DNA of 64,000 nt from Haliclystus octoradiatus (taxonomy: Eukaryota; Cnidaria; Staurozoa; Stauromedusae; Haliclystidae). The stretch covers positions 15,256,915-15,320,914 of the forward strand of contig OU744449.1 in the NCBI GenBank assembly GCA_916610825.1, read 5' to 3'. Shown here in pieces: positions 31,100 through 42,091 of the stretch (positions within the stretch are counted from its first letter, which is position 1; the number at the start of each line of letters is the position of its first letter). The position numbers and the translations under genes were made by a program. The notes under the pieces were generated by a model, which was not told the DNA's origin, searched no databases, and was given only the letters and a program-made list of their open reading frames with translations.

Positions 31100-32137
31100 G
31101 AATTAAATACATTTGAAATCGTCTTTTAACTAGCGAATGTGGCATATTACAACGTCAAAAATCATTTACGGGGCCAACATCACCTCAATCGACAACAAGC
31201 GCGTCCACAACATCGATAACGCCACCAGTTCGCTGTACAGCAAAACCATCACCATTATTAGATGTTGATTTTAAAGTATTTACACAATGGCAAGAAACAT
31301 GGCTAGATTATTGTAGCCTTATCGGTTTATCACTTCAACCGCACAAATGTCAAGTCGCTACGTTTGGGGCCTTTGCTCTCCTGGTTTTTTAAGCATGATA
31401 CGACGAGTATTAAAAATTGACCGAAATACAATATTAACGACGGATGAACTTCTTAATTTGATCAAAGATCATCTTAGATCAAACGCTTTTTAACAATACG
31501 CCAAAGTGACAACCAAACTATCGATCATTTTTATACTGCATTAATGGAACGTAGTGATTACTCAGATGTTGATAAAGTTACACCAGAAATCTTATGAACA
31601 GCAATCTTAATTCTTGGTTTAAACGATGAAGATATAAAACGTAAAGTCATCGCCAAAATGCCATCTTTAAATGTGGCTGACACTCTTAAATTTCTTCAAA
31701 CTGAGGAAGCTGCAACCGCGAATGCCCACACGTTGAAAATTTCGAAAAACAATAGCACTAATTTTACAGATTCCGGTTTTACTAGAAATAAAAACAAATC
31801 AACAACAAAAGAACAATCTAAAGATATCAGAAATAAAGGTTCAGACAACCGATCTTCTGCATGTAAAAATTGTGGCTTCTTATCTCATTATGGTCCTAAA
31901 TGTCCTGCAGAAAAGTCAATATGCCGTCATTGTAAAAAGACTGGGCACTATTCTCATGTCTGCCTGTCTACAGCAACTCACCATGACAACGAATTACCAT
32001 CTTCCATCAAAACATCTCACGTCAAAATTCAAAATGTCGGCGAAGATTTACCCTTTCTCGAATTTGCGTATACAAACAAGCTAAATATTTACAAACAGTC
32101 CAAGCTATATGTGATACGGGTGCACAGCGCACAGTAG
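31100..32137 (+). pseudogene. Gypsy C gag
   Basis: Broken gag. Around 31140-31390 a frame gives a Ser/Thr-rich leader and then WQETWLDYCSLIGLSLQPHKCQ, with later pieces frameshifted. The frame 31658-32137 holds KMPSLNVADTLKFLQTEE and two Cys knuckles (CKNCGFLSHYGPKC, CRHCKKTGHYSHVC). Near 32105 another frame begins a protease (CDTGAQRTVAG). At least three frame breaks are present. Confidence 0.65.
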
Positions 32138-32139
32138 CA

Positions 32140-32850
32140 GGACCTGATATTGTTTCACAGCTTAAAATGGAGATATCATCATTATTACAATCATCTCAAG
32201 ATACATTTACAGCTATTAATAATAACAAACTTACACAGTTGGGACAGGTTAGTGTGTGTTTTAAACTTGCTGGCATATTAGTTCCCTGTCAAGTTATTAT
32301 ATGTGATGAAATAGAAGGACTCTACCTTTCAATGCAAATTTGCAAAGATTTGAATATCACTTCTCAAGATTTTCCAAGCCCTTTATCACATCAACATCAA
32401 CTTAACTCTATCAATCATTCATCTGACAAATCGTCTGAATTAATTTTTCATCATGATGAAGAACAACGTTGGCTTAATTCCTTATCTATGATCCCTTCCG
32501 CTCAGCAAAAAGTGCAAGATATTACAACGTTGAAGACTATTTATTCAAAAGTATTTCATCCCGATACCAGGTTACAAACTATGAGAGGACCTCATGTTGG
32601 AGATACCATGAAAATTGATTTAAAACCTGATGCTGTTCCTTTCAATGTCATGACAGCTAGAAAAATACCTTTTCCTCAAATGGAAAAAAGTTAAACTTGA
32701 GTTAGATCGACTTGAGAGCTTGGGTAAGATTGCAGTTGTTGCAGATGAACCTGTTACTTGGTGTCACCCTCTGGTCGTCGTCCCCAAACATGACGGTGAT
32801 GTTAGACTTTGTGTGGATCTAACAAAACTTAACAAACAGGTCAACCGTGT
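32140..32850 (+). pseudogene. Gypsy C protease end and RT start
   Basis: The frame 32167-32694 runs from the protease into the pre-RT region (GDTMKIDLKPDAVPFNVMTARKIPFP). After a frameshift, the RT N-terminus is readable at 32697-32850 (LELDRLESLGKI, WCHPLVVVPKHDG, RLCVDLTKLNKQVNR). The RT is cut there by Copia, before any catalytic Asp. Confidence 0.7.
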
Positions 32851-33017
32851 TGAGATATGCAATTCATTACATAATTCAATAGGCCTTATACATACTATGA
32901 CTCATAAAGCCAGTACAGCTTGTAAAAGAGGCATTTGCCTTCATCACATGTAAATGAGGCTGATGCCCACATGTTATTCTTTATTCTTTCTTTAAGTTAT
33001 CTTTACAAATTAATACA

Positions 33018-33740
33018 ATGTCAACAGGTTATGGGCCCAGGAGGCGTATATATTTTGATGGAGATCATAATAATTATGAGATTTGGGAGACACGTTTTCT
33101 GAACTACTTGTTCACTCAAGATAAAGAGGCACACAAATCTATTCTTCCAAAAGAGGAGAACATAATAGACAGCCTCAATCACAATGATAAGAATCAACTT
33201 GGATATGCAGAATTGGTACAAGCATTAGATGAAAAATCATTACAATTGATTATGAATGATGCTAAAAATGATGGTAGAAAGGCATTAACAATTCTGAGGA
33301 ATCACTACGCTAAGACAGAAAAACCAAGAGTGCTCACACTATACACAGAACTCACAACTCTTCAAATGGGTCCTGAAGAAGATGTCACAGATTACATGAT
33401 AAGAGGAGAAAGAGCAGCTACCGGACTTAAATTAGCTGGAGAAAATATTACAGATAATCTCATCATAGCAATGATTTTGAAAAGCTTACCTGATACATTT
33501 AATTCTTTTATTGTGGTACACACACAACTAGATAAAATAAAGACTTTAACTGATTTCAAGGCAGTTCTACACAATTTTGCCAACACCGAAAGTACACGTT
33601 CTAATGCACAGTTGCAAGGAACAACAGTCATGGCAGCAAAACACCATACAAGAGTAGCAAGAAGCAACAACAATCACAGTGTTATTTATGTGGTAAAAAC
33701 GGACATACATCAAAGTATTGCAGATCTAAAGATAAATTAA
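33018..33740 (+). CDS. Copia gag
   Basis: 240-codon frame with the UBN2-type gag of Copia elements: YEIWETRFLNYL near the N-terminus, DEKSLQLIM, LTLYTELTTLQM and the MILKSLPDTFNSF block. The last about 30 residues are out of the native frame. The true frame shifts near 33690 and gives the CCHC knuckle CGKNGHTSKYC, then CKNQGHLESVC. Confidence 0.8.
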   Translation: MSTGYGPRRRIYFDGDHNNYEIWETRFLNYLFTQDKEAHKSILPKEENIIDSLNHNDKNQLGYAELVQALDEKSLQLIMNDAKNDGRKALTILRNHYAKTEKPRVLTLYTELTTLQMGPEEDVTDYMIRGERAATGLKLAGENITDNLIIAMILKSLPDTFNSFIVVHTQLDKIKTLTDFKAVLHNFANTESTRSNAQLQGTTVMAAKHHTRVARSNNNHSVIYVVKTDIHQSIADLKIN

Positions 33741-34256
33741 ACTGCAACTACTGCAAAAATCAAGGACATCTTGAAAGTGTGTGTTTTAAGAAAAAGAAAG
33801 ATAATCAAAACACAGAAAGTAATACAACTGCCAAAACAACATTTTCATTTACAACAGTGGTTAACAAGGCATGTGCATCAATTCAAAAGAACACTGACAA
33901 GCTTCTAGTTGATTGTGGTGCAACTTGTCACATCATAAATGACCCCAGTAGGATGATTACATACGATACATCACTTAATCCGACAAAACATTTCATTGAA
34001 CTCGCAAATGGTCACCGTAGCAACACGTTAGCAACAGCTAAAGGGACAGCAGAATTTACAGTATTTAATTCCAATAAGGAGCCTACAAACATAACTCTAA
34101 AAAATGCGTTACTTGCTCCATCATTCCCAACTAGTTTATTTTAGTCACATCAGCAACAGACTCTAATGCAGAATTACTATTCACAAAAAGTGGAGCACAG
34201 TTAAAATCAAATGGGACATATTTCAATATAATCAAAGAAAACAAATTATATTACTT
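33690..34256 (+). pseudogene. Copia zinc knuckle and aspartic protease
   Basis: After the gag frameshift the frame gives two Cys/His knuckles and then, in 33779-34144, the Copia protease (LLVDCGATCHIINDPS; FIELANGHR). A further frame gives the region before integrase (LKSNGTYFNIIKENKLYYLP) to 34256, where Gypsy D is inserted. Confidence 0.75.
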
Positions 34257-34261
34257 ACCAA

Positions 34262-34430
34262 TGTAATGACAAATAAATTGACCTTTGATTTATTTTGAAA
34301 TCAATTGTGTTTAGGATAGAACAATAGAAAAATGTTATAATAAGTCAGAACTGAGTACGAATAAAAAAGAGAGAAGATTCAACCTGAGATTTGTAGTATT
34401 GTTTGAGTTCACACTGTATATATCATTACA
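34262..34430 (+). repeat. Gypsy D 5' LTR
   Basis: 169 bp, TGTAATGAC...TCATTACA. It is matched by 37355-37525 with a handful of substitutions and small indels. Confidence 0.85.
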
Positions 34431-34431
34431 T

Positions 34432-34632
34432 TGGTGTCAGATGTGGGATACTGTTACTGAAAAAAGAAACCTCTTTCGAAAACTCGTCGAAGTCCTGAGC
34501 ATATGGCTGGACATAGTCCAGAAAGAATTCCTTGGCTTCTCCGACAAGGTGAGATGATAAAAAACCGAGTTTTTCTTCTAATGTCACGTTGGTTGCACCC
34601 TCTACCTCTGATTCAGTTGGTAGTGTTGCCAA
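34432..34632 (-). pseudogene. Gag-like fragment in inverted orientation inside Gypsy D
   Basis: The minus-strand frame has Gypsy-gag-like character (EEKLGFLSSHLVGEAKEFF, then a hydrophobic/acidic helix), while the plus-strand frames here are full of stops. It begins right after the LTR, where plus-strand gag is expected, which suggests a local inversion. Confidence 0.4.
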
Positions 34633-34806
34633 TAGGTCTACCTCCCAATGCCTCCACTTTGACTCCCCTGTCTTGCCTCAGTAATTGCCTCAGTGACAAC
34701 AGTCATACCACCACAGAGCGAACTTTTACTTAATTTAACAGCCAAGGAAAAAATTAATTGGGGTAGTTATGATTACGGGATTATTGAACCTAACTGTGAA
34801 AAACTT

Positions 34807-35326
34807 CTGTCGGACGATTCAAACCATTTCTAGTGAGCAACAACTTTATCTTGCACACTGATCATGCATCACTCAAATGGCTTCATAGCTTCAAAGATCC
34901 AGAAGGTCAAGTCGCTCGCTGGTTGGAAGAGTAGCCTGGACTGACCTGTAGCCTGGACTGATGATGCACAACAAGCTTTTGAAAGTATCAAGTCAAAGCT
35001 TATATCAGCACCAGTACTAGCCTTTCCTTCATTTGATGTTCTACACAGTAGCCCTTTCATATTGGACACGGATGCCAGTGATGTTGCCACAGGAGCTGTT
35101 TTATCGCAAGTACAAGACAGTAGAGAAAGACCCATTGCTTATGCTTCATGGACACTATCTCGTGAGCAAAAGAACTATTGTGCTACTCGTCGAGAACTCC
35201 GCTGTCAGACGATTCAAACCATTTCTAGTGAGCAACAACTTTATCTTGCACACTGATCATGCATCACTCAAATGGCTTCATAGCTTCAAAGATCCAGAAG
35301 GTCAAGTCGCTCGCTGGTTGGAAGAG
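34807..35326. repeat. 125-bp direct duplication within RNase H
   Basis: 34807-34931 and 35202-35326 are near-identical copies of the TDHASLKWLHSF-coding segment. The first copy lies out of place upstream of the RNase H start. It is followed by a short repeat (TAGCCTGGACTGA twice, 34931-34962). Confidence 0.85.
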
Positions 35327-35566
35327 TTGAGCTGTTATACTTATCAACTGCAGCATCGCCCAGGTACAACACACACAAATGCTAATGGACTTTCTAGAGC
35401 TGTACAATGCACATGCGGCTACTGTAAGCAGCAACAAGAAGATAACAAGCAATTGAGTTTCGTGAGTGTTTGCACCAATGGCAATGACGACGTTCAACCA
35501 ACAGACAACAAAGAATCGACGCTTGTAGGTGTTCACAATGAAAGCAATGGCAAAGAAGAGGCTCAA
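34956..35566 (+). pseudogene. Gypsy D RNase H
   Basis: Two frames joined near 35200 read as Gypsy RNase H: AWTDDAQQAFESIKSKL, LDTDASDVATGAVLSQ, IAYASWTLSREQKNY, then HTDHASLKWLHSF and YQLQHRPGTTHTNANGLSR. The catalytic D of LDTDAS and the D of TDHASL are present. The frame shifts at the border of the 125-bp duplicated segment. Confidence 0.75.
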
Positions 35567-35584
35567 TCAACAGACAACAAATAA

Positions 35585-36880
35585 TTGACGTTTGTCGGTG
35601 TTCACAATGACAGAAATGTAGAAAATCATTGGCGGGAGATACAACTTCAAAGTACCGGACTCAAGCACCTTATAAATTGCCTGGAAGATAATAGCACTGC
35701 TCCTTCGATATCTACTACTACTCACTGGAGTAAAGGCGATAGACATATACTGCAACAATGGCAATTTCTTTCCATACGCAACGGAGTATTGCATCGCAAA
35801 GTACCTTCATCAAACCAGAGGCCCTATCAAATAGTGGTACCGCAAACACATGTCAATGAAGCTCTCAAAATATGTCATGATGCAATGGGACATCCAGGTT
35901 GCAGATCCACCTGCCAACGTATAGTTGAGCGATTTTTCTGGGCAGGATGGCGCAAGGATGTAGAATACTATGTAAGAAGTTGCGATGTCTGCATCAAAAT
36001 GAAAAGCACATCAACAAAGAATAGAGCACCATTGAAATCCCTCCTATCTGGTTACCCTGGACAACGCGTGAGAATTGACTTGATGGGACCTATCCGTCCT
36101 TCATCTTCATCAGGAAAGTCTTATATTCTGGTGGTAATAGACCATTTTTCAAAATTTGCGGAAGCATACAACCTACGAAATCAAGAAGCACCGTCAGTCG
36201 TGAAAACATTTTTTGAAGAGTATGTCTGTCGGTATGGCTCGCCTGAAACCATTCATACTGATCAAGGAAGCCAATTTGAATCACATCAATTCCAACAATT
36301 AGTGGAGCTGCTACGTATCGACAAAACAAGAACAACACCATATCATCCGCAATCAGACGGAGCTACAGAGCGTCTCAATCGCACTTTACAACAGATAATT
36401 AGATCCTACATGGCAGACACTCAACAATTGAAAACCATCCTCAATGCAAAAGTCAAGCAATCTCGTGATTGGGATGTCAAACTTCATGAAGCTCTTTTAG
36501 CCTACAACAGCACTGTCCACACCTCTACTGGTTTCACTCCCTTCAACCTATTCTTGGGAAGAGAAGCTCGAATGACTATTGATGCTGTCTACCAACTGCC
36601 CCCAACATGTGAGGAACGAACAGTCGGAGAGTATGTTCGTGATTTGCAAGGACGCCTGCAACAAGATTATGCCACTGCGAGGACCACATGGAGACATCAA
36701 CTGAACGCCAAGCAGAGTACTATAACCGTAAGGTCCATGGTGAGCCATTCCAGGAAGGTGACAAGGTTATGTGTAAGGTTTTCCGCATTCCCCATGGTGC
36801 CTGCAAGAAGTGGTACCCATATAAGACGGCCCTTATATTGTAAAGAAAAAATTATCGGATGCAGTTTATCGCATTTCTAA
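35585..36880 (+). CDS. Gypsy D integrase
   Basis: 431-codon frame. HHCC finger: H of CHDAMGHPG, then CDVC. Core: RIDLMGPI with catalytic D, HTDQGSQFES with the second D, and YHPQSDGATERLNRT with the E. Chromodomain-less C-terminal segments follow (LLAYNSTVHTSTGFTPF, LFLGREARM). The last about 60 codons are out of frame: a neighbouring frame gives the usual end. The catalytic triad is intact, but RT is absent from the element. Confidence 0.85.
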   Translation: MTFVGVHNDRNVENHWREIQLQSTGLKHLINCLEDNSTAPSISTTTHWSKGDRHILQQWQFLSIRNGVLHRKVPSSNQRPYQIVVPQTHVNEALKICHDAMGHPGCRSTCQRIVERFFWAGWRKDVEYYVRSCDVCIKMKSTSTKNRAPLKSLLSGYPGQRVRIDLMGPIRPSSSSGKSYILVVIDHFSKFAEAYNLRNQEAPSVVKTFFEEYVCRYGSPETIHTDQGSQFESHQFQQLVELLRIDKTRTTPYHPQSDGATERLNRTLQQIIRSYMADTQQLKTILNAKVKQSRDWDVKLHEALLAYNSTVHTSTGFTPFNLFLGREARMTIDAVYQLPPTCEERTVGEYVRDLQGRLQQDYATARTTWRHQLNAKQSTITVRSMVSHSRKVTRLCVRFSAFPMVPARSGTHIRRPLYCKEKIIGCSLSHF

Positions 36881-36998
36881 AGAGGGAAGAGGAAAGTCAT
36901 CATCGAGGAAAGTTATTCATTTCAATAATTTATTAAGGTATATAGATTGAGTAGAGATTCCACAACAAAATGCAAATCCTTCAACAACAAATTCAGAT

Positions 36999-37328
36999 GT
37001 GGCACAACAAGTGAGTGATGGCGAAGACAGTGATGATGGTAGTGATGAAGAGCAACAGAGTCACAATGACGGAGATGATGACGATCAGAATGGTAATGAT
37101 GAAAATCAACCTATTCCCAATGGTAGATATGGCAGTGATGATGATGACAGTGACTCACAATCAAACCAATCATCCAGCACCACCAACACAGACGATGACA
37201 GCGACAGTGAAGGCGGTACATCAACAGAAAATGACTCCTTGCAAGCAACTCGTCCACAGAGGATCAGACGCTCACCCAAACGCTTTGGACAATGGGTCAG
37301 AACCTTGCTTATCAGAGGAAATCGATAA
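36999..37328 (+). pseudogene. Gypsy D acidic C-terminal tail
   Basis: Asp/Ser/Asn-rich low-complexity tail ending in RPQRIRRSPKRFGQW, a common ending of Gypsy pol proteins. It is separated from the integrase by frame changes between about 36740 and 36999. Confidence 0.6.
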
Positions 37329-37354
37329 GGTCATCGACTACAAGAAGGGGGACA

Positions 37355-37525
37355 TGGTAATGACAAATAAATTGACCTTTGATTTATTGTGAAATCAATT
37401 GTGTTTAGGATAGAACAATAGAAAAATGTTATAATAAGTCAGAACTGAGCACGAATAAATAAGAGAGAAGATTTAACCCTGAGATTTGTAGTATTGTTTG
37501 AGTTCACACTGTATATATCATTACA
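37355..37525 (+). repeat. Gypsy D 3' LTR
   Basis: 171-bp partner of 34262-34430, preceded by a purine tract and followed by CCAA. Confidence 0.85.
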
Positions 37526-38114
37526 CCAACCGTTACAACTGACACTGTAAACACTACGAGAACTTTGAAGAACTGGAACCGAGTTTTTGGACACATGAAT
37601 CATGCACACATCAAAAAGTTACAATGTGTTACAACTGGCATGAAAATTACATCATTAACTTGCAACAAACCATGTACTACATGCGCAGAAAACAAAATTA
37701 CAAGACTACCAAAGAACTCCGACGAGAAAGTTACTCCAGCAACAAAACCTCTAGAGCGGGTTCATTCAGATATTACTGGACCAATTGAACCACATTCAAA
37801 AGAGGGCTATAATACATAGTGAACTTTGTAGATGAGTTTAGTGGTATGTTATTTATTTACATGTTAAAAAACAAAGATGAAGCACATCATGCCTTGGAAA
37901 AAATTTCTTGCGGATGTTGCACCTATAGGAAAAGTTACAGAAGTCCACAGTGATACCGCTGGAGAATATATTGGCAAAGATTTTAAAAAGATTCTTATTG
38001 AACGAGGTATAAAGCAAACCGCATCGATACCATACACACCGCATCTAAATGGAAAGGCAGAGAGGACCTGGAGAAGCCTTTTGGAAATGGCCCGCTGTTT
38101 GATAGAGAATGCAA

Positions 38115-38368
38115 TGTTAGAATCTAGGAAATTGTTGTGAAGCAGAAAAGCATGTCCGTGCGTGGGAGTCGAACCCACGATCTCTGAATGTCCGGTCCAG
38201 TGCTCTAACCTTGAGCTACGTGGTCATCTGATCTACCTTCACAACAATCGCAAGTCACTCTTGTTACGCCAGCTGTGAACTCTACCAGTTACACAGCACG
38301 CCGTTAGTTTTGCCGTGCCACATGAGTTGATTTGCCAAGTGTCTAGTGACGACTTGCACTTTCCAACA
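38115..38368 (-). mobile_element. 254-bp TG...CA insertion carrying a tRNA-like sequence
   Basis: Inserted inside the Copia integrase. The same 5 bp, TGCAA, lies on both sides (38110-38114, 38369-38373). Ends are TGTTAG...CCAACA. Removing the insertion brings the integrase frame together exactly. The body holds a tRNA-like sequence on the minus strand between 11-bp inverted repeats (38132-38142, 38237-38247). It could be a solo LTR or miniature LTR element (TRIM-like), or a SINE with unusual ends. I assign strand '-' from the tRNA-like part. Confidence 0.75.
38151..38227 (-). ncRNA. tRNA-like sequence, probably not a functional tRNA
   Basis: On the minus strand: a D arm GCTC/GAGC with TAGCTCAAGG resembling the Pol III A box; an anticodon-like stem CTGGA/TTCAG around loop CCGGACA (position 33 is C, not U); a short variable region; and a perfect T arm GTGGG-TTCGACT-CCCAC containing the B box. 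The acceptor stem pairs only about six of nine positions, and no discriminator/CCA can be judged. This points to a tRNA-derived repeat rather than a working tRNA. Confidence 0.6.
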
Positions 38369-38870
38369 TGCAAACATATCAAAATCGTACTGGCCATATG
38401 CTGCCAGACATGCCCAATATTTAAGAAATAGGAGATATCAACAAAAATCCGGAAAAACGGCTTACGAAATATTTACTGGAGAACAACCAGACATGAGGAG
38501 ATTACATCTGTTTGGCACAAACTGTAGCCTACTTTTTACGCCGAACGCAATAAAAAGAAATTAGATGCAAAAGGGGCAATGACACATATTTAGGTGTCAA
38601 CCCACTAGATTCGGGATATTTCATCTTGAAAAACTGCAACAATCAAATTCTGACACTCAGAAATGTCATTTTTCATGATACACTCATTGACGAAGATGAC
38701 GACGCACAACAATCTGGTAATAATACAGAAGCCAATGATCAACCTAGCAATGATGTAACAACTAATACAACAGAGCCACAAGGACAAGGATCCAGTACAG
38801 AAGGAGATGAAGAAACAATGGCAAATGATGATGTTGAAACACAACAAGATGGAACAAGCCTGATACAGAA

Positions 38871-39593
38871 GTGGCATCCAACACAGAAGAACAAGAATCA
38901 ATCAGATCCAGACGTGAGAGAAAACTACCAAGTAGATACGAAAATTATGATATGTCAGCAACAGTCACATGCGTATATGCATTACTAACTGATATACCTA
39001 GCACTTACACAGAAGGAATTAATGCTAAGGACAAGGATAAATGGAAGGCTGCAATGGACGCTGAAATGGAGACTTTAACAAACAACAACACATGGAACTT
39101 AGCCACCTTACCTGACGATAAAACAGAAGTCAAAGGAAGATGGGTCTATACAATTAAGCAAGGACAGAAGAAAGACCAAATACAATACAAGGCAAGATAT
39201 GTTGCAAGGGGATATTCACAGATACCTGGCATTGATTTTGATGACACTTACTCGCCAACTACACGATTTACATCTATTCGTTTGTTACTTCAGAAATCTG
39301 CAAACGAAAATCTTCATATACATCAAATGAATGTTAAAGGAGCATACCTGAATGCGCCAATAGACAAGGAAATCTATGTTGAGCAACCACCTGGTTATAA
39401 GGTATCTGATTCAAATGGATGTCAGTTAACTTGTAAATTAGAGAAATCTTTATATGGACTCAAGCCAAGTGGTAGAAACTGGCACAGAACCTTTACAGAC
39501 TATTTAAAAACAGAAGGATTTGTCAAAAGTACATCTGATCGCTGCATCTACAGCTATACAAAGGATGGCAATAAACAAGCTACACTATTATTC
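38871..39593 (+). CDS. Copia reverse transcriptase
   Basis: 241-codon frame: KDKWKAAMDAEMETLTNN (RVT_2 start), GRWVYTIKQG, ARYVARGYSQIPGIDF, HQMNVKGAYLNAPIDKEIY and YGLKPSGRNW. The frame ends with TLLF and a stop where the catalytic VDD follows: the next codons read VDDIIIAS, so one nonsense mutation (TAG at 39594) separates the fingers and palm from the catalytic box. NVKGAYLN replaces the usual D-VKTAFLN-type motif. Confidence 0.85.
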
Positions 39594-39595
39594 TA

Positions 39596-40139
39596 GGTCG
39601 ATGATATCATTATCGCAAGTGCTGACCTGGAATTGATTGACTACATAAAATTCAAACCCAATCAAGAATATCGAATGGATGATAGAGGGTTACTACAATG
39701 GTTTCTCGGGATAGAATTTAAAAGACTAAGCGATGGTAGCTATATTATGAATCAAGAAAAGTATACTCAGAAAATTTTAAAGAGATTTAATATGGAAGAA
39801 TCTAAACCAGTTACTACACCTTCAAATAAAGAGATAATACTTACATTTACAAATTCTGATAACACAGATGTTACAACAGATTTTCCATACAGAGAATTAA
39901 TCGGGAGCTCAATGTATCTTATGGTCGGTACTAGACCAGACATTGGCTGGATTGTATCCAAATTATCACAGTACTTAAATAAATTTGATGCCAGACATGT
40001 CACTGCAGCAAAGAGAGTTCTTAGATATCTACGAGGAACAACAACTTATTATCTACATTACAAGAAAACTGATAGAATTCTTACAGGATACTCAGATTCC
40101 GACTGGGGAAACAGCATTGACGACAGAAGATCAAAGTTA
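39596..40139 (+). pseudogene. Copia RT catalytic box to RNase H, truncated
   Basis: Contains VDDIIIAS, GLLQWFLGIEF, MNQEKYTQKILKRFNM, GSSMYLMVGTRPDIGW and then RNase H with GYSDSDWGNSIDDRRS. The frame is lost just after the second RNase H motif. The remaining codons up to 40193 belong to the purine tract and LTR of Gypsy C. Confidence 0.8.
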
Positions 40140-40174
40140 TTTCATTTTTTATTCACTCCCAAAAAGGGAAAAGT

Positions 40175-41066
40175 TGTATTCCACATAGTTTAATATTAGA
40201 CCCTAGGTGAATTACTCAACCAATATATCACCATAGGTAATTTATATAATAACTAGATATATAATTTATATAATAACTTCTATAATAATAACCAGTTGGT
40301 GTTTAGCTCAGTACATTGGTTGGTTCTACTGCATACGCTTACAATAGAACATTTATCAGTAGTCTCCATTTCAAGATGACATAATCAATTTACATAATCA
40401 TATATCATAAACGTCATAATCTAGAATAAATCTTATGTTATTAGTTAAATATAGAGTAAAAGTAATTAGAGAAACAAATTAGTATATGATTCGGCAATAT
40501 TAATGTTTATGTAATCAAAATTAATATTGCACCACTTTTTGCAACGTAACCTAGAAAATGCTATAAAAGTTCATGTAAATGTAATATTTACCAGTTGTTG
40601 TTTTAGAGTTGTCAAATTGATCACAGTTATGTAGTTGATCAGTTTATATTATCATTATTACAAGTTTTAGTCCATTGTATTCAATTTTACTGAATATTCA
40701 TGAAATACATTGGAGAAAATATAAAGACATGTCATTACTGAATTTGGTGTGTCTCTTCAATGGTACTCGACATTGATCAATCAACTCTGGAGTTTCTTAT
40801 ACTTCGTTAGTTCGGTGAGTGCGTTCCGATTTGTATTATCGTTATAGTAAAACGGCTCACAATTACCACAATCAAATATACCAATCAGCTATTCAGGATT
40901 GCGGGATATCTACAGTCCATCCCCATCTTAACTCATAGTCGCCTGTATAGAGGTTGTTACAGACCTTATTTACTATTTACATTATAATATTATTCATTTG
41001 AGTTTATTGAGTGTTATCTTTGTGTTGTCTTTACAACGTTGTGCAACACTTCATACGCTCACAACA
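40175..41066 (+). repeat. Gypsy C 3' LTR with internal insertion
   Basis: Outer parts (40175-40330 and about 40962-41066) align to the 5' LTR at 30529-30765, with substitutions and an AT-rich duplication near 40240-40275. The middle (about 40331-40961) has no match in the 5' LTR. Confidence 0.75.
40331..40961. mobile_element. Unidentified ~630-bp insertion in the LTR
   Basis: AT-rich sequence with no coding frame, present in one LTR and absent from the other, so it arrived after Gypsy C. It ends near GTTGTTACA. A solo LTR is plausible, but the borders and a duplication are not clear. Confidence 0.45.
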
Positions 41067-42002
<936 letters not shown>

Positions 42003-42091
42003 TTAAAATCTATCATGTTTTGGAGAATCCGCGCATTCTTTTTCTTGGACGTAAACGCGCAAATCAACATTGTGACAGATAGGCGGTCATG

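Larger units (their letters stand above)
34262..37525 (+). mobile_element. Gypsy element D, rearranged and RT-less
   Basis: A 3.26-kb LTR element inside Copia. LTRs are 169 bp (34262-34430) and 171 bp (37355-37525) with a few differences. It is flanked by CCAA (34258-34261, 37526-37529). A primer site TGGTGTCAGATGTGGG starts at 34432, and the purine tract is GAAGGGGGA, just before 37355. Contents: a gag piece in inverted orientation, a duplicated RNase H piece, RNase H, a nearly complete integrase and an acidic tail. No RT is present. Confidence 0.85.
37544..38564 (+). pseudogene. Copia integrase (interrupted)
   Basis: Resumes after Gypsy D. The frame 37565-37819 has the HHCC finger (FGHMNHAHIKKL, CTTCAENKITRLP) and the start of the core (ERVHSDITGPIEP with the first catalytic D). 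After a frameshift, 37877-38114 has VHSDTAGEYI (second D) and the segment TPHLNGKAERTW with the E. The 254-bp insertion at 38115 cuts the next helix, and the frame resumes at 38374 (SYWPYAARHAQYLRNR, then HLFGTNCS). Confidence 0.8.
32851..40139 (+). mobile_element. Ty1/Copia element, decayed and 3'-truncated
   Basis: Begins with TGTTGAGATATG at 32851, a start typical of Copia LTRs. It contains in order gag, CCHC knuckle, protease, integrase, RT and RNase H (the Copia order, with integrase before RT). It is interrupted by Gypsy D (34262-37525) and by a 254-bp insertion (38115-38368). The 3' end is missing: RNase H stops near 40139, where the purine tract of Gypsy C follows directly. A Met-tRNA-type primer site and a 3' LTR were not found. 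Confidence 0.8.
30529..41066 (+). mobile_element. Gypsy element C, containing Copia and others
   Basis: Outer Gypsy element with a 237-bp 5' LTR (30529-30765) and a related 3' LTR (40175-41066) that carries its own insertion. A primer-site-like TGGCGCAGTG follows the 5' LTR, and a purine tract (AAAAAGGGAAAAG) precedes the 3' LTR. Gag, protease and the start of RT are readable to about 32850. There a Copia element interrupts, and the rest of pol is missing. The LTRs have several differences and the flanks (ATTGT / ATATG) do not match, so this is an old copy. Confidence 0.75.

Noticed and set aside
38151-38227. Functional tRNA gene
   Set aside because: Acceptor stem is poorly paired and U33 is missing. 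The sequence is part of a mobile insertion, so tRNA-like is safer.
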